64,000 bases of DNA from Rhodococcus sp. 4CII. Lineage in GTDB: Bacteria > Actinomycetota > Actinomycetes > Mycobacteriales > Mycobacteriaceae. Every line of letters begins with the position of its first letter. Position 1 is the stretch's first letter. Of this stretch, positions 41,906-51,844 are shown one piece after another. The position numbers and the translations under genes were made by a program. The notes beneath the pieces were generated by a model. The model was given only the letters and a program-made list of their open reading frames with translations, was not told where the DNA came from and did not search any database. The DNA lies in NCBI RefSeq assembly GCF_014256275.1, contig NZ_JACCFE010000002.1:6460001-6524000 (forward strand), written 5' to 3'.

Positions 41906-43737
41906 CTACTTGGCGTAGATGGCCGCGATGTCGTCGGCGAAGGTGTCGTGCACCACGTTGCGCTTGAGCTTCATCGTCGGCGTGAGCTCGCCGGTCTCCT
42001 CGGTGAAGTCGACGGGCAGGACCCGGAACTTCTTGATGGCCTCGGCGTGCGACACGAGCTTGTTCGCCTCCGCGACGGCCTCGTCGATCTCGGCCGTGAG
42101 GTCGGCGTCCGCGAGCAGATGCGCGACCTTCGTGCCCGCGGGCTTGCCGTTGCGTTCGTTCCACGCGGGCAGGGCGTCGGCGTCGATGGTAATGAGCGCA
42201 CCGATGAAGGGCTGCTGGTCGCCGACGACGATGGCCTGACTGATCAGCGGGTGCGCGCGCAGGTGATCCTCGAGCTGGGCGGGGGAGACGTTCTTACCGC
42301 CCGCTGTGACGATGATCTCCTTCTTGCGGCCCGTGATGGTGATGTACCCGTCGGCGTCGACCGATCCGAGGTCGCCGGTGTGGAACCAGCCGTTGTCGAT
42401 CGCGTCGGCGGTGGCGTTCTCGTTGCGCCAGTAGCCGCTGAAGACCACCGGACCCGACAGCAGGATCTCGCCGTCGTCGGCGATGCGAACGGAGTTGCCC
42501 GCCAGGGGCTTGCCGACCGACCCGACCTTCTGTGCGCCGATCGTGTTGACCGCGAACGCCGCGGACGTCTCGGTGAGGCCGTAGCCCTCGTAGATGGTGA
42601 TGCCGATGCCGCGGAAGAAGTGGCCGAGGCGCGCGCCGAGCGGGGCCCCGCCGGAGATCGCCAGCTGGCACTTGCCGCCCAGGGCCGTCCGCAGCTTGGA
42701 GAACACGAGTTTGTCGAACAGTGCGTGCTTGGCCTCGAGGACGATCCCGGGCCCGCCCGTGTCCTGAGCCTCGCTCCACGCGACGGCGTCTCCGCGGCGG
42801 CGTCGAAGATCTTGCCCTTGCCCTTGCCCTCGGCGTGCGCCTTGGCGCGGGCACTGTTGTAGACCTTCTCGAACACGCGCGGCACCGACAGGATGAAGTC
42901 GGGGCGGAATTCGCCGAACGTGGGGACGAGGTTCGGGATGTCGCTGGTGTGGCCGAGCGCGGCGCCGGCGTCGAACGACGCGATGCTGACGGCGCGGGCG
43001 AGGACGTGCGCCATCGGCAGGAACATGAGGGTGCTGACGCCCGGTGTCTTCAACAGGGCGCCGAGGCTGGAATCGAGGATGCCCTTGGACTCGGCGATGA
43101 GGTTGGAGTGGGTGAGCTGGCAGCCTTTGGGCCTGCCGGTGGTGCCGGAGGTGTAGATGAGCGTGGCCGGATCGCTCGACTTCAGCGCGGAGACGCGGGC
43201 CTCGAGGTCGGAGTCGGGAACACCCGCGCCCAGTTCGGTCAGTTCCTCGACCACGCCGCGGCCGCCGTCCGAGGCCTCGATCTGGTAGACGCCCCGCAGC
43301 GCGGTCGCGTCGGCGGCCACGGCCTTCACGGTGGCCGCGTGGGTCGCGTTCTCGACGACGAGATCGATCGCGCCGGAGTCCTCGAGGATCCAGCGCACCT
43401 GTTCGGCGGACGACGTCTCGTAAATCGGGACGGTGACGCCGCCGGCCGCCCAGATGGCGAAGTCGACGAGCGGCCACTCGTACCGCGTGGCCGACATCAG
43501 CGCCACCCGGTCGCCCTGCTGTACGCCGAGGGCGATGAGTCCCTTGGCGACGGCGGTGACCTGAGCCGCGAAGTCGGCGGCCGTGACGTCGGTCCAGCGT
43601 CCGCCGATCTTGCGCTTGTACACGACCAGCGTCGGGTCGGCCGCGGCGTGGGCGAACACCGAGTCGACCGCGGACGCGTCCTCCGCGATCGTGAACGACT
43701 GGGGCGCGCTGAACTCGGGCACGAAAACCTCCGACAC
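41906..43737 (-). pseudogene. fadD15: Long-chain fatty acid-CoA ligase (FadD15-like), interrupted by a single-base frameshift
   Basis: Acyl-CoA synthetase expected to be about 610 residues. The N-terminal frame gives 'YTSGTTGRPKGCQLTHSN' (AMP-binding motif), 'FLPMAHVLARAVSIASF' and 'KGKGKIFDAAAE', then leaves homology. The other frame resumes at once with 'AVAWSEAQDTGGPGIVLEAKHALFDKL', 'ISGGAPLGARLGHFFRGIGITIYEGYGLTETSAAF', 'HTGDLGSVDADGYITITGRKKEIIVTAGGKNVSP'. The switch is at about 42787-42789, where one base appears missing from a GAGACGCC context. Both sides are fully conserved in sequence, so the break is recent, or a sequencing error. If intact, it activates long fatty acids for lipid synthesis. 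Confidence 0.85.
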
Positions 43738-43877
43738 TGAAGATACTGGCGAGTAGGATTGTCTGGCTCAACTTTAGACCTTCGCCCGCGGCGTCCGTGT
43801 CCTGGCCGAAGAAGCGTGGTCGGGGCCACGTCCACAGGGGCGGCGCGGAACCCCGCGACCGCCGGGGGTGCCGGTAT

Positions 43878-44267
43878 GTGAAGCTAGTCGCCGTGAGCAG
43901 CATCCAGGTCGCAGACCAGACGTTCATCGCGGTCCCGCCGCAGCAGGTCGCGGCGGCGATCGCGTCCCCGTCCCGCTGGCGCCGGTGGTGGCCCGACCTC
44001 ACCCTCGCCGTCCGTGAGGACCGGGCCGAGAAGGGGATCCGCTGGACCGTGGCTGGTCCCCTCACCGGAACGATGGAGGTGTGGCTCGAACCGGTGCTGG
44101 ACGGGGCCATCGTCCACTACTTCCTCCACGCCGAACCCGTCCGCAGCGCGGGCAGCCCGGATCTGGCCGCACTGAACCGCCGCAGGCGCGTCGAGGGCAA
44201 GGTGATGTCCTTCGAGGTGAAGAAGGAACTCGAAGCGGGTCGGGCCGCCGGAGAACCCCCGTCCTGA
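43878..44267 (+). CDS. Conserved hypothetical protein, possible SRPBCC fold (Rv2186c homologue)
   Basis: About 129 residues, the same length as Rv2186c. 'IQVADQTFIAVPPQQVAAAIASPSRWRRWWPDL' followed by 'RWTVAGPLTGTMEVWLEPVLDGAIVHYFLHAEP' fits the start and central strands of a polyketide-cyclase/START-like helix-grip fold. GTG at 43878 with GGGGGTG about eight bases upstream; GTG 43893 is an alternative. It is divergent from the fadD gene and 153 bases before the second SRPBCC gene. Ligand unknown. Confidence 0.8.
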   Translation: MKLVAVSSIQVADQTFIAVPPQQVAAAIASPSRWRRWWPDLTLAVREDRAEKGIRWTVAGPLTGTMEVWLEPVLDGAIVHYFLHAEPVRSAGSPDLAALNRRRRVEGKVMSFEVKKELEAGRAAGEPPS

Positions 44268-44420
44268 TGCCGTTCGGGCCGACGGTGCGGGTCCGGCATT
44301 GTGTCCGGGCGCCGGAATCGTGTGTGATAGTCGGGCACAACCCAGACATTAGGGAATCGGTAACGGTGTGGCCCCGCGATCGACGAGCGGGTCGGCCAGG
44401 CGAAAGGAAGCGTTCACTCC

Positions 44421-44858
44421 ATGCCCGAGAGGACCAAGAGGTCGATCAGTATCGAGGCGCCGCCCGCCCGGGTGATGGATGTGATCGCCGACTTCGACGC
44501 CTATCCCACGTGGGTGGCGGCCGCGAAGTCCGTCGAGATCATGGAACCCGGTGAGAACGGCCGGGCCGACCGGGTCCGTTTCGTGCTCGACGCGGGCATG
44601 GTCAAGGACACCTACGTACTCCGGTACGACTGGGCGCCCGACGGCAAGTCCGTCAGCTGGGAACTCGAGTCCGGTGAGATCCAGAAGTCGCAGTTCGGTT
44701 CGTACGTGCTCGAGGACGACGCGGACGGCGGCACCACCGTGACGTACGAGCTCACCGTGGATCTGACCATTCCGATGATCGGCCTGTTCAAGCGCAAGGC
44801 GGAGAAGGCGATCACCGATACCGCGCTGAAGGAACTCAAGAAGCGGGTGGAAGGCTGA
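44421..44858 (+). CDS. SRPBCC family protein (TB16.3/Rv2185c homologue)
   Basis: 145 residues, one more than TB16.3. 'TKRSISIEAPPARVMDVIADFDAYPTWVAAAKSVEIM' is the canonical START N-terminus, and strands through 'KSVSWELESGEIQKSQFGSYVLEDD' and 'TTVTYELTVDLTIPMIGLFKRKAEKAITDTALKELKKRVEG' complete the helix-grip fold with its long C-terminal helix, the usual lid of a hydrophobic pocket. GGAAG upstream of the ATG. It overlaps the ArsA-like gene by four bases. Confidence 0.92.
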   Translation: MPERTKRSISIEAPPARVMDVIADFDAYPTWVAAAKSVEIMEPGENGRADRVRFVLDAGMVKDTYVLRYDWAPDGKSVSWELESGEIQKSQFGSYVLEDDADGGTTVTYELTVDLTIPMIGLFKRKAEKAITDTALKELKKRVEG

Positions 44859-46096
44859 GCAGCGAGGGTGGTGCCGGACCTGCGCGGGTCCAGTTCTTCG
44901 TAGGGAAGGGGGGCGTCGGAAAGACGACGCTCGCGGCTGCGACGGCACAGGCGGCAGCGGAGGCGGGACACCGGACTCTCCTCGTCTCGCTCGACCAGGC
45001 GCATTCACTCGCCGACGTGCTCGGGATCGGCTCCGCCCGGGACGTGGTGTCGGTCACCGGCGACCTCGATGTGCTCGAGCTCGACACCCTCGCCTTGCTC
45101 GAGGACAGATTCCGGAGCCTGACAGCGGTTCTCGCGGCCGCGGGCACGCACGACCACGGCGCCCAGCTGTCCGCACTCGAACCGGAGGAACTGACCGGGT
45201 TGCCCGGGGTGCAGGACGTACTGGGGCTGTGTGAGGTCGTCCGGTTCGCCGCCGACGGTCGGTACGACGCGGTGGTGGTCGACTGCCCGCCCACCGCGGA
45301 CTGTCTGCGCACGCTCGCTGCGCCGGCGATGGCGCTCGACTACGTCGAACGGGTGTGGCCCCAGCATCGCCGGATCGCGGCGCTCCTGGGTTCCGATCCC
45401 CGCCTCGTCATGCTGGTGACGCTCATCGAACAGGTGGTGTCCGCTGTCGGCGAGGTGCGGGACATGCTCGCGGATCGCGCGAAAACCACTGTGCGACTGG
45501 TGACGACGCCGGAGCGGGTGGTGCTGACGGAGACGCGGCGGACCGTGGCGGCGGCCGCGCTGTCGGGCCTGCGCATCGATGCGATCCTCGTGAACAACCT
45601 ACTGCCACAATTCGATTCGCCGACAGGACACGACGACCCCGGTGTGGCATGGTTGATCCGGCGGCGAGCCCTGCAGCAGCGGGTACTCGCCGAGCTGACC
45701 GCCTCCGCGGGCTCCACGGTGATCCTCACGGTGACTCGGTCGGTGACGGAGCCGGTAGGGTGGGCCGATCTCGGCGGTATCGCCCGGGAGTTGTATGCCG
45801 ACGACACGGACGCGGTGGCGGTGTTGGGGAAGAACCCACCTGCGGTGCGGGTGGGGCTGGAATCGGGGGCCGGTGTGAATTCTGTGTACACGATGCGGAT
45901 GTATCTTCCGCTCGTGAACCCGTCGACTCTCACGTTGGGCCGGGTGGACGACGACCTGGTGGTGGGCGCCGAAGGGGTGCGCCGCCGTGTGCGCCTCGCC
46001 TCGGTCCTGCGCCGATGCGTCGTCGCGGGCGCGGAACTCGACGGCAGCGATCTCGTCGTGCGCTTCACACCCGACCCACAGGTGTGGCCGGTATGA
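44855..46096 (+). CDS. ArsA/GET3-like P-loop ATPase (Rv2184c homologue), apparent CTG start
   Basis: About 413 residues. The deviant Walker A 'VGKGGVGKTT' of the ArsA/MinD class is near residues 16-25, followed by 'TLLVSLDQAHSLADVL' (switch region) and 'DAVVVDCPPTADCLRTLAAP' (Walker B-like). No ATG, GTG or TTG lies upstream of the P-loop in this frame: the only candidate is CTG at 44855, which forms a CTGA overlap with the stop of the SRPBCC gene. The first conventional start (45017) would delete the P-loop. ArsA-type ATPases move metalloids or tail-anchored proteins; the role here is unknown. Confidence 0.82.
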   Translation: MSSEGGAGPARVQFFVGKGGVGKTTLAAATAQAAAEAGHRTLLVSLDQAHSLADVLGIGSARDVVSVTGDLDVLELDTLALLEDRFRSLTAVLAAAGTHDHGAQLSALEPEELTGLPGVQDVLGLCEVVRFAADGRYDAVVVDCPPTADCLRTLAAPAMALDYVERVWPQHRRIAALLGSDPRLVMLVTLIEQVVSAVGEVRDMLADRAKTTVRLVTTPERVVLTETRRTVAAAALSGLRIDAILVNNLLPQFDSPTGHDDPGVAWLIRRRALQQRVLAELTASAGSTVILTVTRSVTEPVGWADLGGIARELYADDTDAVAVLGKNPPAVRVGLESGAGVNSVYTMRMYLPLVNPSTLTLGRVDDDLVVGAEGVRRRVRLASVLRRCVVAGAELDGSDLVVRFTPDPQVWPV

Positions 46097-46500
46097 ACGA
46101 CGACCACGCGCAGCTGATCGCGGAGCTGCGGGCGCTGGCCGACACCGCCCTCGACCGCCTCGAGCCGATACTCCAGCGCGCCGCGGCACCGCACGCCCAG
46201 GCGGAGGCGGCAGGTGCGCCCCCCGGGACCGGACAGTGGTCGGGATGCACGTGGTGCCCCGTGTGCGCGCTCGCAGCGCTGATCCGCGGCGAGCAGCACG
46301 ATCTCGTGACCCTCGTCGCCGGCCAGGCGTCCGTTCTGATCGCGGTTCTGCGGCAGATACTCGACGAGCACCGCGTGCACGGCGCCCCGGGCCCCGGCGG
46401 TCCCGAGTCGCCGGAACCCGGCCCGGAAGGTGGGGGCGGCACGTCCGGACCCGACGGCGGTTCGGCGTTCGAACCGATCACGGTCACGTTCAAGCGCTGA
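46093..46500 (+). CDS. Small hypothetical protein with a CxxC pair (Rv2183c homologue)
   Basis: 135 residues, close to the 131 of Rv2183c. Helical N-terminus 'AQLIAELRALADTALDRLEPILQRA', a 'GCTWCPVCALAALIRGEQ' segment with three closely placed cysteines, a second helix 'LVTLVAGQASVLIAVLRQILDEH' and a glycine/proline-rich C-terminus. The cysteines might bind a metal or a cluster. The ATG overlaps the ATPase stop (ATGA), so it is coupled to the ArsA-like gene. Function unknown. Confidence 0.85.
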   Translation: MNDDHAQLIAELRALADTALDRLEPILQRAAAPHAQAEAAGAPPGTGQWSGCTWCPVCALAALIRGEQHDLVTLVAGQASVLIAVLRQILDEHRVHGAPGPGGPESPEPGPEGGGGTSGPDGGSAFEPITVTFKR

Positions 46501-46569
46501 GCGCCCCGACGCGGGCCGGATCGCCCGACTCGTGCACGGCAGCGATCCGGCGTGGGCACAATCATCTGC

Positions 46570-47565
46570 ATGGGTACAGGCGCGGGCAGCGAACGCAACG
46601 GCAGTTCGGCGCTGACCATCGGCATCGACGTGGGGGGAACCAGCATCCGTGCGTCGGTCGTCGATTCGGCCGGTGACGTGCTCGATTCGCTGCAGTCGCC
46701 GACCCCGGCGTCGGCGAAGGCCCTCGAGAACGGACTGGACCGCGCGGTCCGGGAGCTGTCGGCTCGGCACGACGTCGCCGCGGTGGGGCTCGCCGTCGCC
46801 GGGTTCATCACCCCCGACCGCACAACGGTGCGATTCGCGCCGCATCTGCCGTGGGTGGGTGCGCCGGTCGGCAGGGACCTCGGGCAGCGCCTCGGATTGC
46901 CCGTCATCCTCGAACACGACGTGAACGCGGCGGCCTGGGCCGAGCACCGGTTCGGCGCCGCGGCGGGCGGGCGGAACGTGGTGATGCTCGCGATCGGCAC
47001 GGGCATCGGCGCGGCGCTGCTCGCGGACGGCCGACTGTACCGCGGCAGCCACGGCGTCGCACCCGAGCTCGGGCACATCCAGGTGGTCCCGGGCGGACGT
47101 CCCTGCGCGTGCGGCAAGCACGGCTGCTGGGAGCGGTACTGCAGCGGGACGGCCCTCGTCGACACCGCGATCGAACGTTTGGCCGCGGACCCGGCGACGT
47201 CGACCGTCCTCGCACGGGAGGTCGCCGTCGATCCCGGTGTGCTCACGGGCAGGCGGATCGCGGGCGCCGCCCAGGACGGTGATCCGCTGGCGCTCGAGAC
47301 CATGCGGGATTTCGCCCACTGGCTGGGGGTGGGACTGGCGCTGATCGGTGACGTGTACGACCCGGATCTCGTCGTGATCGCGGGCGGAGTCGCGACGTCC
47401 TCGCCGTTGTTCATCGACGACGCCCGCGAGAACTACGCCGCCCTGACGACGGGGGCCGGGCACCGGCCGCTGGCCCGTATCCGGCCGACCCAGCTGGGGG
47501 AGGCGGCGGGCATGATCGGAGCGGCGGAACTCGCGAGGGCGGTCCTGCCCGATCGGGTAGGTTGA
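46570..47565 (+). CDS. ROK family glucokinase
   Basis: 331 residues. ATP site 'IGIDVGGTSIRASVV', catalytic region 'LEHDVNAAAWAEHRFGAA' with the aspartate base, 'IGTGIGAALLADG', and the ROK zinc motif 'LGHIQVVPGGRPCACGKHGCWERYCSG' with one histidine and three cysteines. Phosphorylates glucose or a related sugar. ATG 46570 chosen; GTG 46552 is possible. It lies between the Rv2183c and Rv2182c homologues, where the M. tuberculosis order has no such gene as far as I recall. Confidence 0.9.
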   Translation: MGTGAGSERNGSSALTIGIDVGGTSIRASVVDSAGDVLDSLQSPTPASAKALENGLDRAVRELSARHDVAAVGLAVAGFITPDRTTVRFAPHLPWVGAPVGRDLGQRLGLPVILEHDVNAAAWAEHRFGAAAGGRNVVMLAIGTGIGAALLADGRLYRGSHGVAPELGHIQVVPGGRPCACGKHGCWERYCSGTALVDTAIERLAADPATSTVLAREVAVDPGVLTGRRIAGAAQDGDPLALETMRDFAHWLGVGLALIGDVYDPDLVVIAGGVATSSPLFIDDARENYAALTTGAGHRPLARIRPTQLGEAAGMIGAAELARAVLPDRVG

Positions 47566-47586
47566 CGTGCGGCCGACCGCTGTAAA

Positions 47587-47634
47587 CCCGCAGATGTGAT
47601 GCTGTGCGGGCTCTCGGGCCGTGTGTAGCGGCCC
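47587..47634 (+). terminator. Two short hairpins after the ROK kinase gene
   Basis: CCCGCA/TGCGGG at 47587-47610 and GGGCCG/CGGCCC at 47616-47634, 22 bases after the stop codon. The second hairpin precedes the plsC-like promoter region. Confidence 0.45.
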
Positions 47635-47694
47635 TCACCCACCCGAAGTAGAGTCGACCCGAACGAAGCTTGGGTTGTGAATGGGAGGGACGCC

Positions 47695-48465
47695 ATGTGG
47701 TACTGGCTCTTCAAGTACGTGTTTTTGGGGCCGGTTCTCTGGGCGCTGGGTAGGCCGACCGTGGAGGGTACGGAGAACATTCCGGCCGAGGGCGGAGCCA
47801 TCTTGGCGAGTAACCATCAGGCGGTGCTGGATTCGTTCTTCCTGCCGTTGCGGGTTCCGCGGAGAATCACTTTCCTCGCCAAGAGTGAGTATTTCACCGG
47901 GACGGGCCTCAAGGGTGCTTTTCAGCGCTGGTTCTTCTCGGTGGTCGGACAGGTGCCGATCGACCGGACCGGCGCCGACGCCGCACAGGACGCACTGAAC
48001 GCCGGATTGCGTGTCCTCTCGCAGGGCAAGCTGCTCGGCATCTACCCGGAGGGCACCCGGTCGCCCGACGGGCGCCTCTACAAGGGCAAGACCGGCCTCG
48101 CGCGGATGGCCCTCGAATCCGGTGTGAAGGTCATCCCGGTGGCGATGATCGGAACGGAGAAGGTCAACCCGATCGGCTCCCGGGTGTGGCGTCCCGCGAA
48201 GGTCACCATCCGGGTCGGCGAGCCGATCGACTTCTCGCGCTTCGAGGGGATGGGCGGCAACCGTTTCGTCGAGCGGGCCGTCACCGACGAGGTGATGTAC
48301 AAGCTGATGAAGCTGTCGGGGCAGGAATACGTCGACATCTACGCGGCCACGCTGAAGAAGAAGGCCCCCACCGCCGACGCTCCGGCACCGACTGCGGTGG
48401 CCGACGTGACACCGGCGAGCGATGTCACCGACGTCACACGCCTGCCGGACACCCGGGCGAGCTGA
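47695..48465 (+). CDS. 1-acyl-sn-glycerol-3-phosphate acyltransferase (PlsC family, Rv2182c homologue)
   Basis: 256 residues. The catalytic H(X)4D is in 'SNHQAVLDSFFLPL', with 'FLAKSEYF' and the second motif 'YPEGTRSPDGRLYKGKTGLARMALE', then 'PVAMIGTEKVNPIGSR'. One N-terminal hydrophobic segment. The ATG at 47695 has GGGAGGG five bases upstream and is preferred over GTG 47677. Transfers an acyl group to lysophosphatidate, or possibly to a mannoside lipid given the nearby PIM and mannan genes. Confidence 0.93.
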   Translation: MWYWLFKYVFLGPVLWALGRPTVEGTENIPAEGGAILASNHQAVLDSFFLPLRVPRRITFLAKSEYFTGTGLKGAFQRWFFSVVGQVPIDRTGADAAQDALNAGLRVLSQGKLLGIYPEGTRSPDGRLYKGKTGLARMALESGVKVIPVAMIGTEKVNPIGSRVWRPAKVTIRVGEPIDFSRFEGMGGNRFVERAVTDEVMYKLMKLSGQEYVDIYAATLKKKAPTADAPAPTAVADVTPASDVTDVTRLPDTRAS

Positions 48466-48478
48466 CGTAGCAGACCGC

Positions 48479-49801
<1,323 letters not shown>

Positions 49802-49835
49802 CAAGGCCTCCTTCACGAGGTAGGGGTGGATCCGG

Positions 49836-49862
49836 TTGACGCCAACGGGTGAGGCATAGTTT
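49836..49862 (+). promoter_or_regulatory. Promoter of the 3'-5' exoribonuclease gene
   Basis: TTGACG (-35, 49836-49841), a 15-base spacer and TAGTTT (-10, 49857-49862). Six bases then lead to the GTG at 49869, consistent with a leaderless transcript. Confidence 0.5.
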
Positions 49863-49868
49863 GCGGGC

Positions 49869-50360
49869 GTGCGTTACTTCTACGACTGCGAGTTCATCGA
49901 GGATGGTCGCACGATCGACCTGGTGTCGATCGGGGTGGTCGCGGAGGACGGACGTGAATTCTACGCGGTGTCCACCGAGTTCGATCCCGAGCGCGCGGGC
50001 AAGTGGGTGCGCAGGAACGTGCTGCCGAAGCTGCCGCAGCCGTCGTCGCCGCTCTGGAAGAGCCGGGCGCGGATCCGTGACGATCTCTATGCGTTCCTGA
50101 TTCCCCGGCCCGGCATCGTCCCCGAGTTGTGGGCCTGGGTGGCCGCCTACGATCACGTCGCCCTGTGCCAGCTGTGGGGAGACATGACCGAGCTCCCGCA
50201 GTCGCTGCCCCGGTACACGCGGGAACTGCGCCAGTACTGGGAGGAGCACGGCAGCCCGGCGCTGCCACCTGCACCGGGCGACGCTCACGACGCCCTCGCG
50301 GACGCCCGGCACAACCTGGCGAAGTTCGAGGCAGTGCAGGCGGCGCGGTCACTCCGGTGA
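49869..50360 (+). CDS. 3'-5' exoribonuclease, DEDD type (Rv2179c homologue)
   Basis: 163 residues. The DEDD acidic residues are visible as 'FYDCEFIEDG' (D and E), 'WVAAYDHVALCQLWG' (D) and 'DAHDALADARHNLAKF' (H and D). This is a family of its own with short length, characterised in M. tuberculosis as a metal-dependent exoribonuclease. GTG start set by the promoter spacing. DAHP synthase follows closely. Confidence 0.92.
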   Translation: MRYFYDCEFIEDGRTIDLVSIGVVAEDGREFYAVSTEFDPERAGKWVRRNVLPKLPQPSSPLWKSRARIRDDLYAFLIPRPGIVPELWAWVAAYDHVALCQLWGDMTELPQSLPRYTRELRQYWEEHGSPALPPAPGDAHDALADARHNLAKFEAVQAARSLR

Positions 50361-50402
50361 CCTGACTCGCCAACGCTCGTGTCGAGCGAATATCCTGTAT
50401 GG

Positions 50403-51788
50403 GTGAACTGGACTGTCGACGTGCCGATCGACCGCTTGCCCGAACTCCCGCCGCTGCCCACCGAGATGCGTGAGCAACTCGACGCGGCGCTGGCCAAGCC
50501 GGCTGCGCAGCAGCCGCAGTGGCCCGAGGGTCAGGCCGCCGCCATGCGGACCGTCCTCGAGAGCGTGCCGCCGATCACGGTGGCCAGCGAGGTCGTGGCT
50601 CTGCAGGCGAAGCTGGCCCAGGTGGCCCGGGGCGAGGCGTTCCTGCTCCAGGGCGGCGACTGCGCCGAGACATTCGCCGACAACACCGAGCCGCACATCA
50701 AGGGCAACATCCGCACTCTGCTGCAGATGGCCGTCGTCCTGACCTACGGAGCGAGCCTGCCCGTCGTCAAGGTCGCCCGCATCGCCGGTCAGTACGCCAA
50801 GCCGCGGTCGTCGAACGTCGATGCCCTCGGGTTGCAGTCCTACCGCGGCGACATGATCAACTCCCTCGTCGCCGACGAGGCGGTGCGCGCCCACGACCCG
50901 TCGCGGCTCGTCCGGGCGTACGCGAACGCCAGCGCCGCGATGAACCTGGTCCGCGCGCTCACCGGTGCCGGCATGGCCGATCTGCACAAGGTCCACGACT
51001 GGAACCGCGAGTTCGTGTCGTCGTCGCCGGCCGGTGCCCGCTACGAGGCGCTCGCCGCGGAGATCGACCGTGGCCTGCAGTTCATGAATGCCTGCGGTGT
51101 CACCGACCCGAGTTTGCAGCAGGCCCAGATCTTCGCCAGCCACGAGGCGCTCGTCCTCGACTACGAACGCGCGATGCTGCGTCTCGACAACGACGACGAT
51201 CACCCCAAGCTGTACGACCTGTCCGCGCACTTCCTGTGGATCGGCGACCGCACCCGTCAACTCGACGGCGCGCACATCGCGTTCGCCGAACTGGTGTCGA
51301 ACCCGATCGGCCTGAAGATCGGACCCAGCACCACACCGGAGATGGCCGTCGAGTACGTCGAACGTCTCGACCCCACCAACAAGCCCGGCCGCCTCACCCT
51401 GATCTCGCGCATGGGCAACAACAAGGTGCGCGACATGCTGCCGCCCATCATCGAGAAGGTGCAGGCCACCGGACACCAGGTGATCTGGCAGTGCGACCCG
51501 ATGCACGGCAACACCCACGAGGCGTCCACCGGCTACAAGACCCGGCACTTCGACCGCATCGTCGACGAGGTGCAGGGCTTCTTCGAGGTTCACAACGGAC
51601 TGGGCACCTACCCGGGCGGCATCCACGTGGAACTCACCGGTGAGAACGTCACCGAATGCCTCGGCGGCGCACAGGACATCTCCGACCTCGACCTGTCGGG
51701 TCGGTACGAGACGGCCTGCGACCCGCGTCTGAACACCCAGCAGTCGCTGGAACTGGCGTTCCTCGTCGCGGAGATGCTGCGCGGCTGA
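50403..51788 (+). CDS. aroG: 3-deoxy-7-phosphoheptulonate synthase, class II
   Basis: 461 residues; first step of aromatic amino acid synthesis from phosphoenolpyruvate and erythrose 4-phosphate. Class II motifs are 'LLQGGDCAETFADN', 'RIAGQYAKPRSS', 'GDMIN', 'HFLWIGDRTRQLDGAHI', 'GPSTTPEMA', 'MGNNKVRDMLPP', 'QCDPMHGNT' and 'GGIHVELTGENVTECLGG'. The GTG at 50403 gives the conserved start 'MNWTVDVPIDRLPELPPLPT'; an in-frame GTG at 50379 is less likely. In mycobacteria this enzyme is feedback-inhibited by aromatic amino acids in complex with chorismate mutase. It links to trpD. Confidence 0.96.
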   Translation: MNWTVDVPIDRLPELPPLPTEMREQLDAALAKPAAQQPQWPEGQAAAMRTVLESVPPITVASEVVALQAKLAQVARGEAFLLQGGDCAETFADNTEPHIKGNIRTLLQMAVVLTYGASLPVVKVARIAGQYAKPRSSNVDALGLQSYRGDMINSLVADEAVRAHDPSRLVRAYANASAAMNLVRALTGAGMADLHKVHDWNREFVSSSPAGARYEALAAEIDRGLQFMNACGVTDPSLQQAQIFASHEALVLDYERAMLRLDNDDDHPKLYDLSAHFLWIGDRTRQLDGAHIAFAELVSNPIGLKIGPSTTPEMAVEYVERLDPTNKPGRLTLISRMGNNKVRDMLPPIIEKVQATGHQVIWQCDPMHGNTHEASTGYKTRHFDRIVDEVQGFFEVHNGLGTYPGGIHVELTGENVTECLGGAQDISDLDLSGRYETACDPRLNTQQSLELAFLVAEMLRG

Positions 51789-51808
51789 GCGAGCGCACCT
51801 TCGGCGGA

Positions 51809-51844
51809 CTCACTGCCCTGCACCTGCGGGGTCAGGGCAGTGAG
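51809..51844. terminator. Bidirectional terminator between aroG and pknL
   Basis: A 12-base perfect inverted repeat (CTCACTGCCCTG with CAGGGCAGTGAG) and 12-base loop, straddling the pknL stop codon. Confidence 0.7.

Noticed and set aside
42244..43737. The N-terminal fadD frame as a complete 497-residue gene
   Set aside because: Its last 180 codons are low-complexity Arg/Ser sequence opposite the true frame, which is conserved from 'AVAWSEAQDTGG' to the C-terminus.
45017..46096. ArsA-like gene starting at the GTG 45017
   Set aside because: This start removes the GKGGVGKTT loop, although the upstream frame is open and conserved in character.
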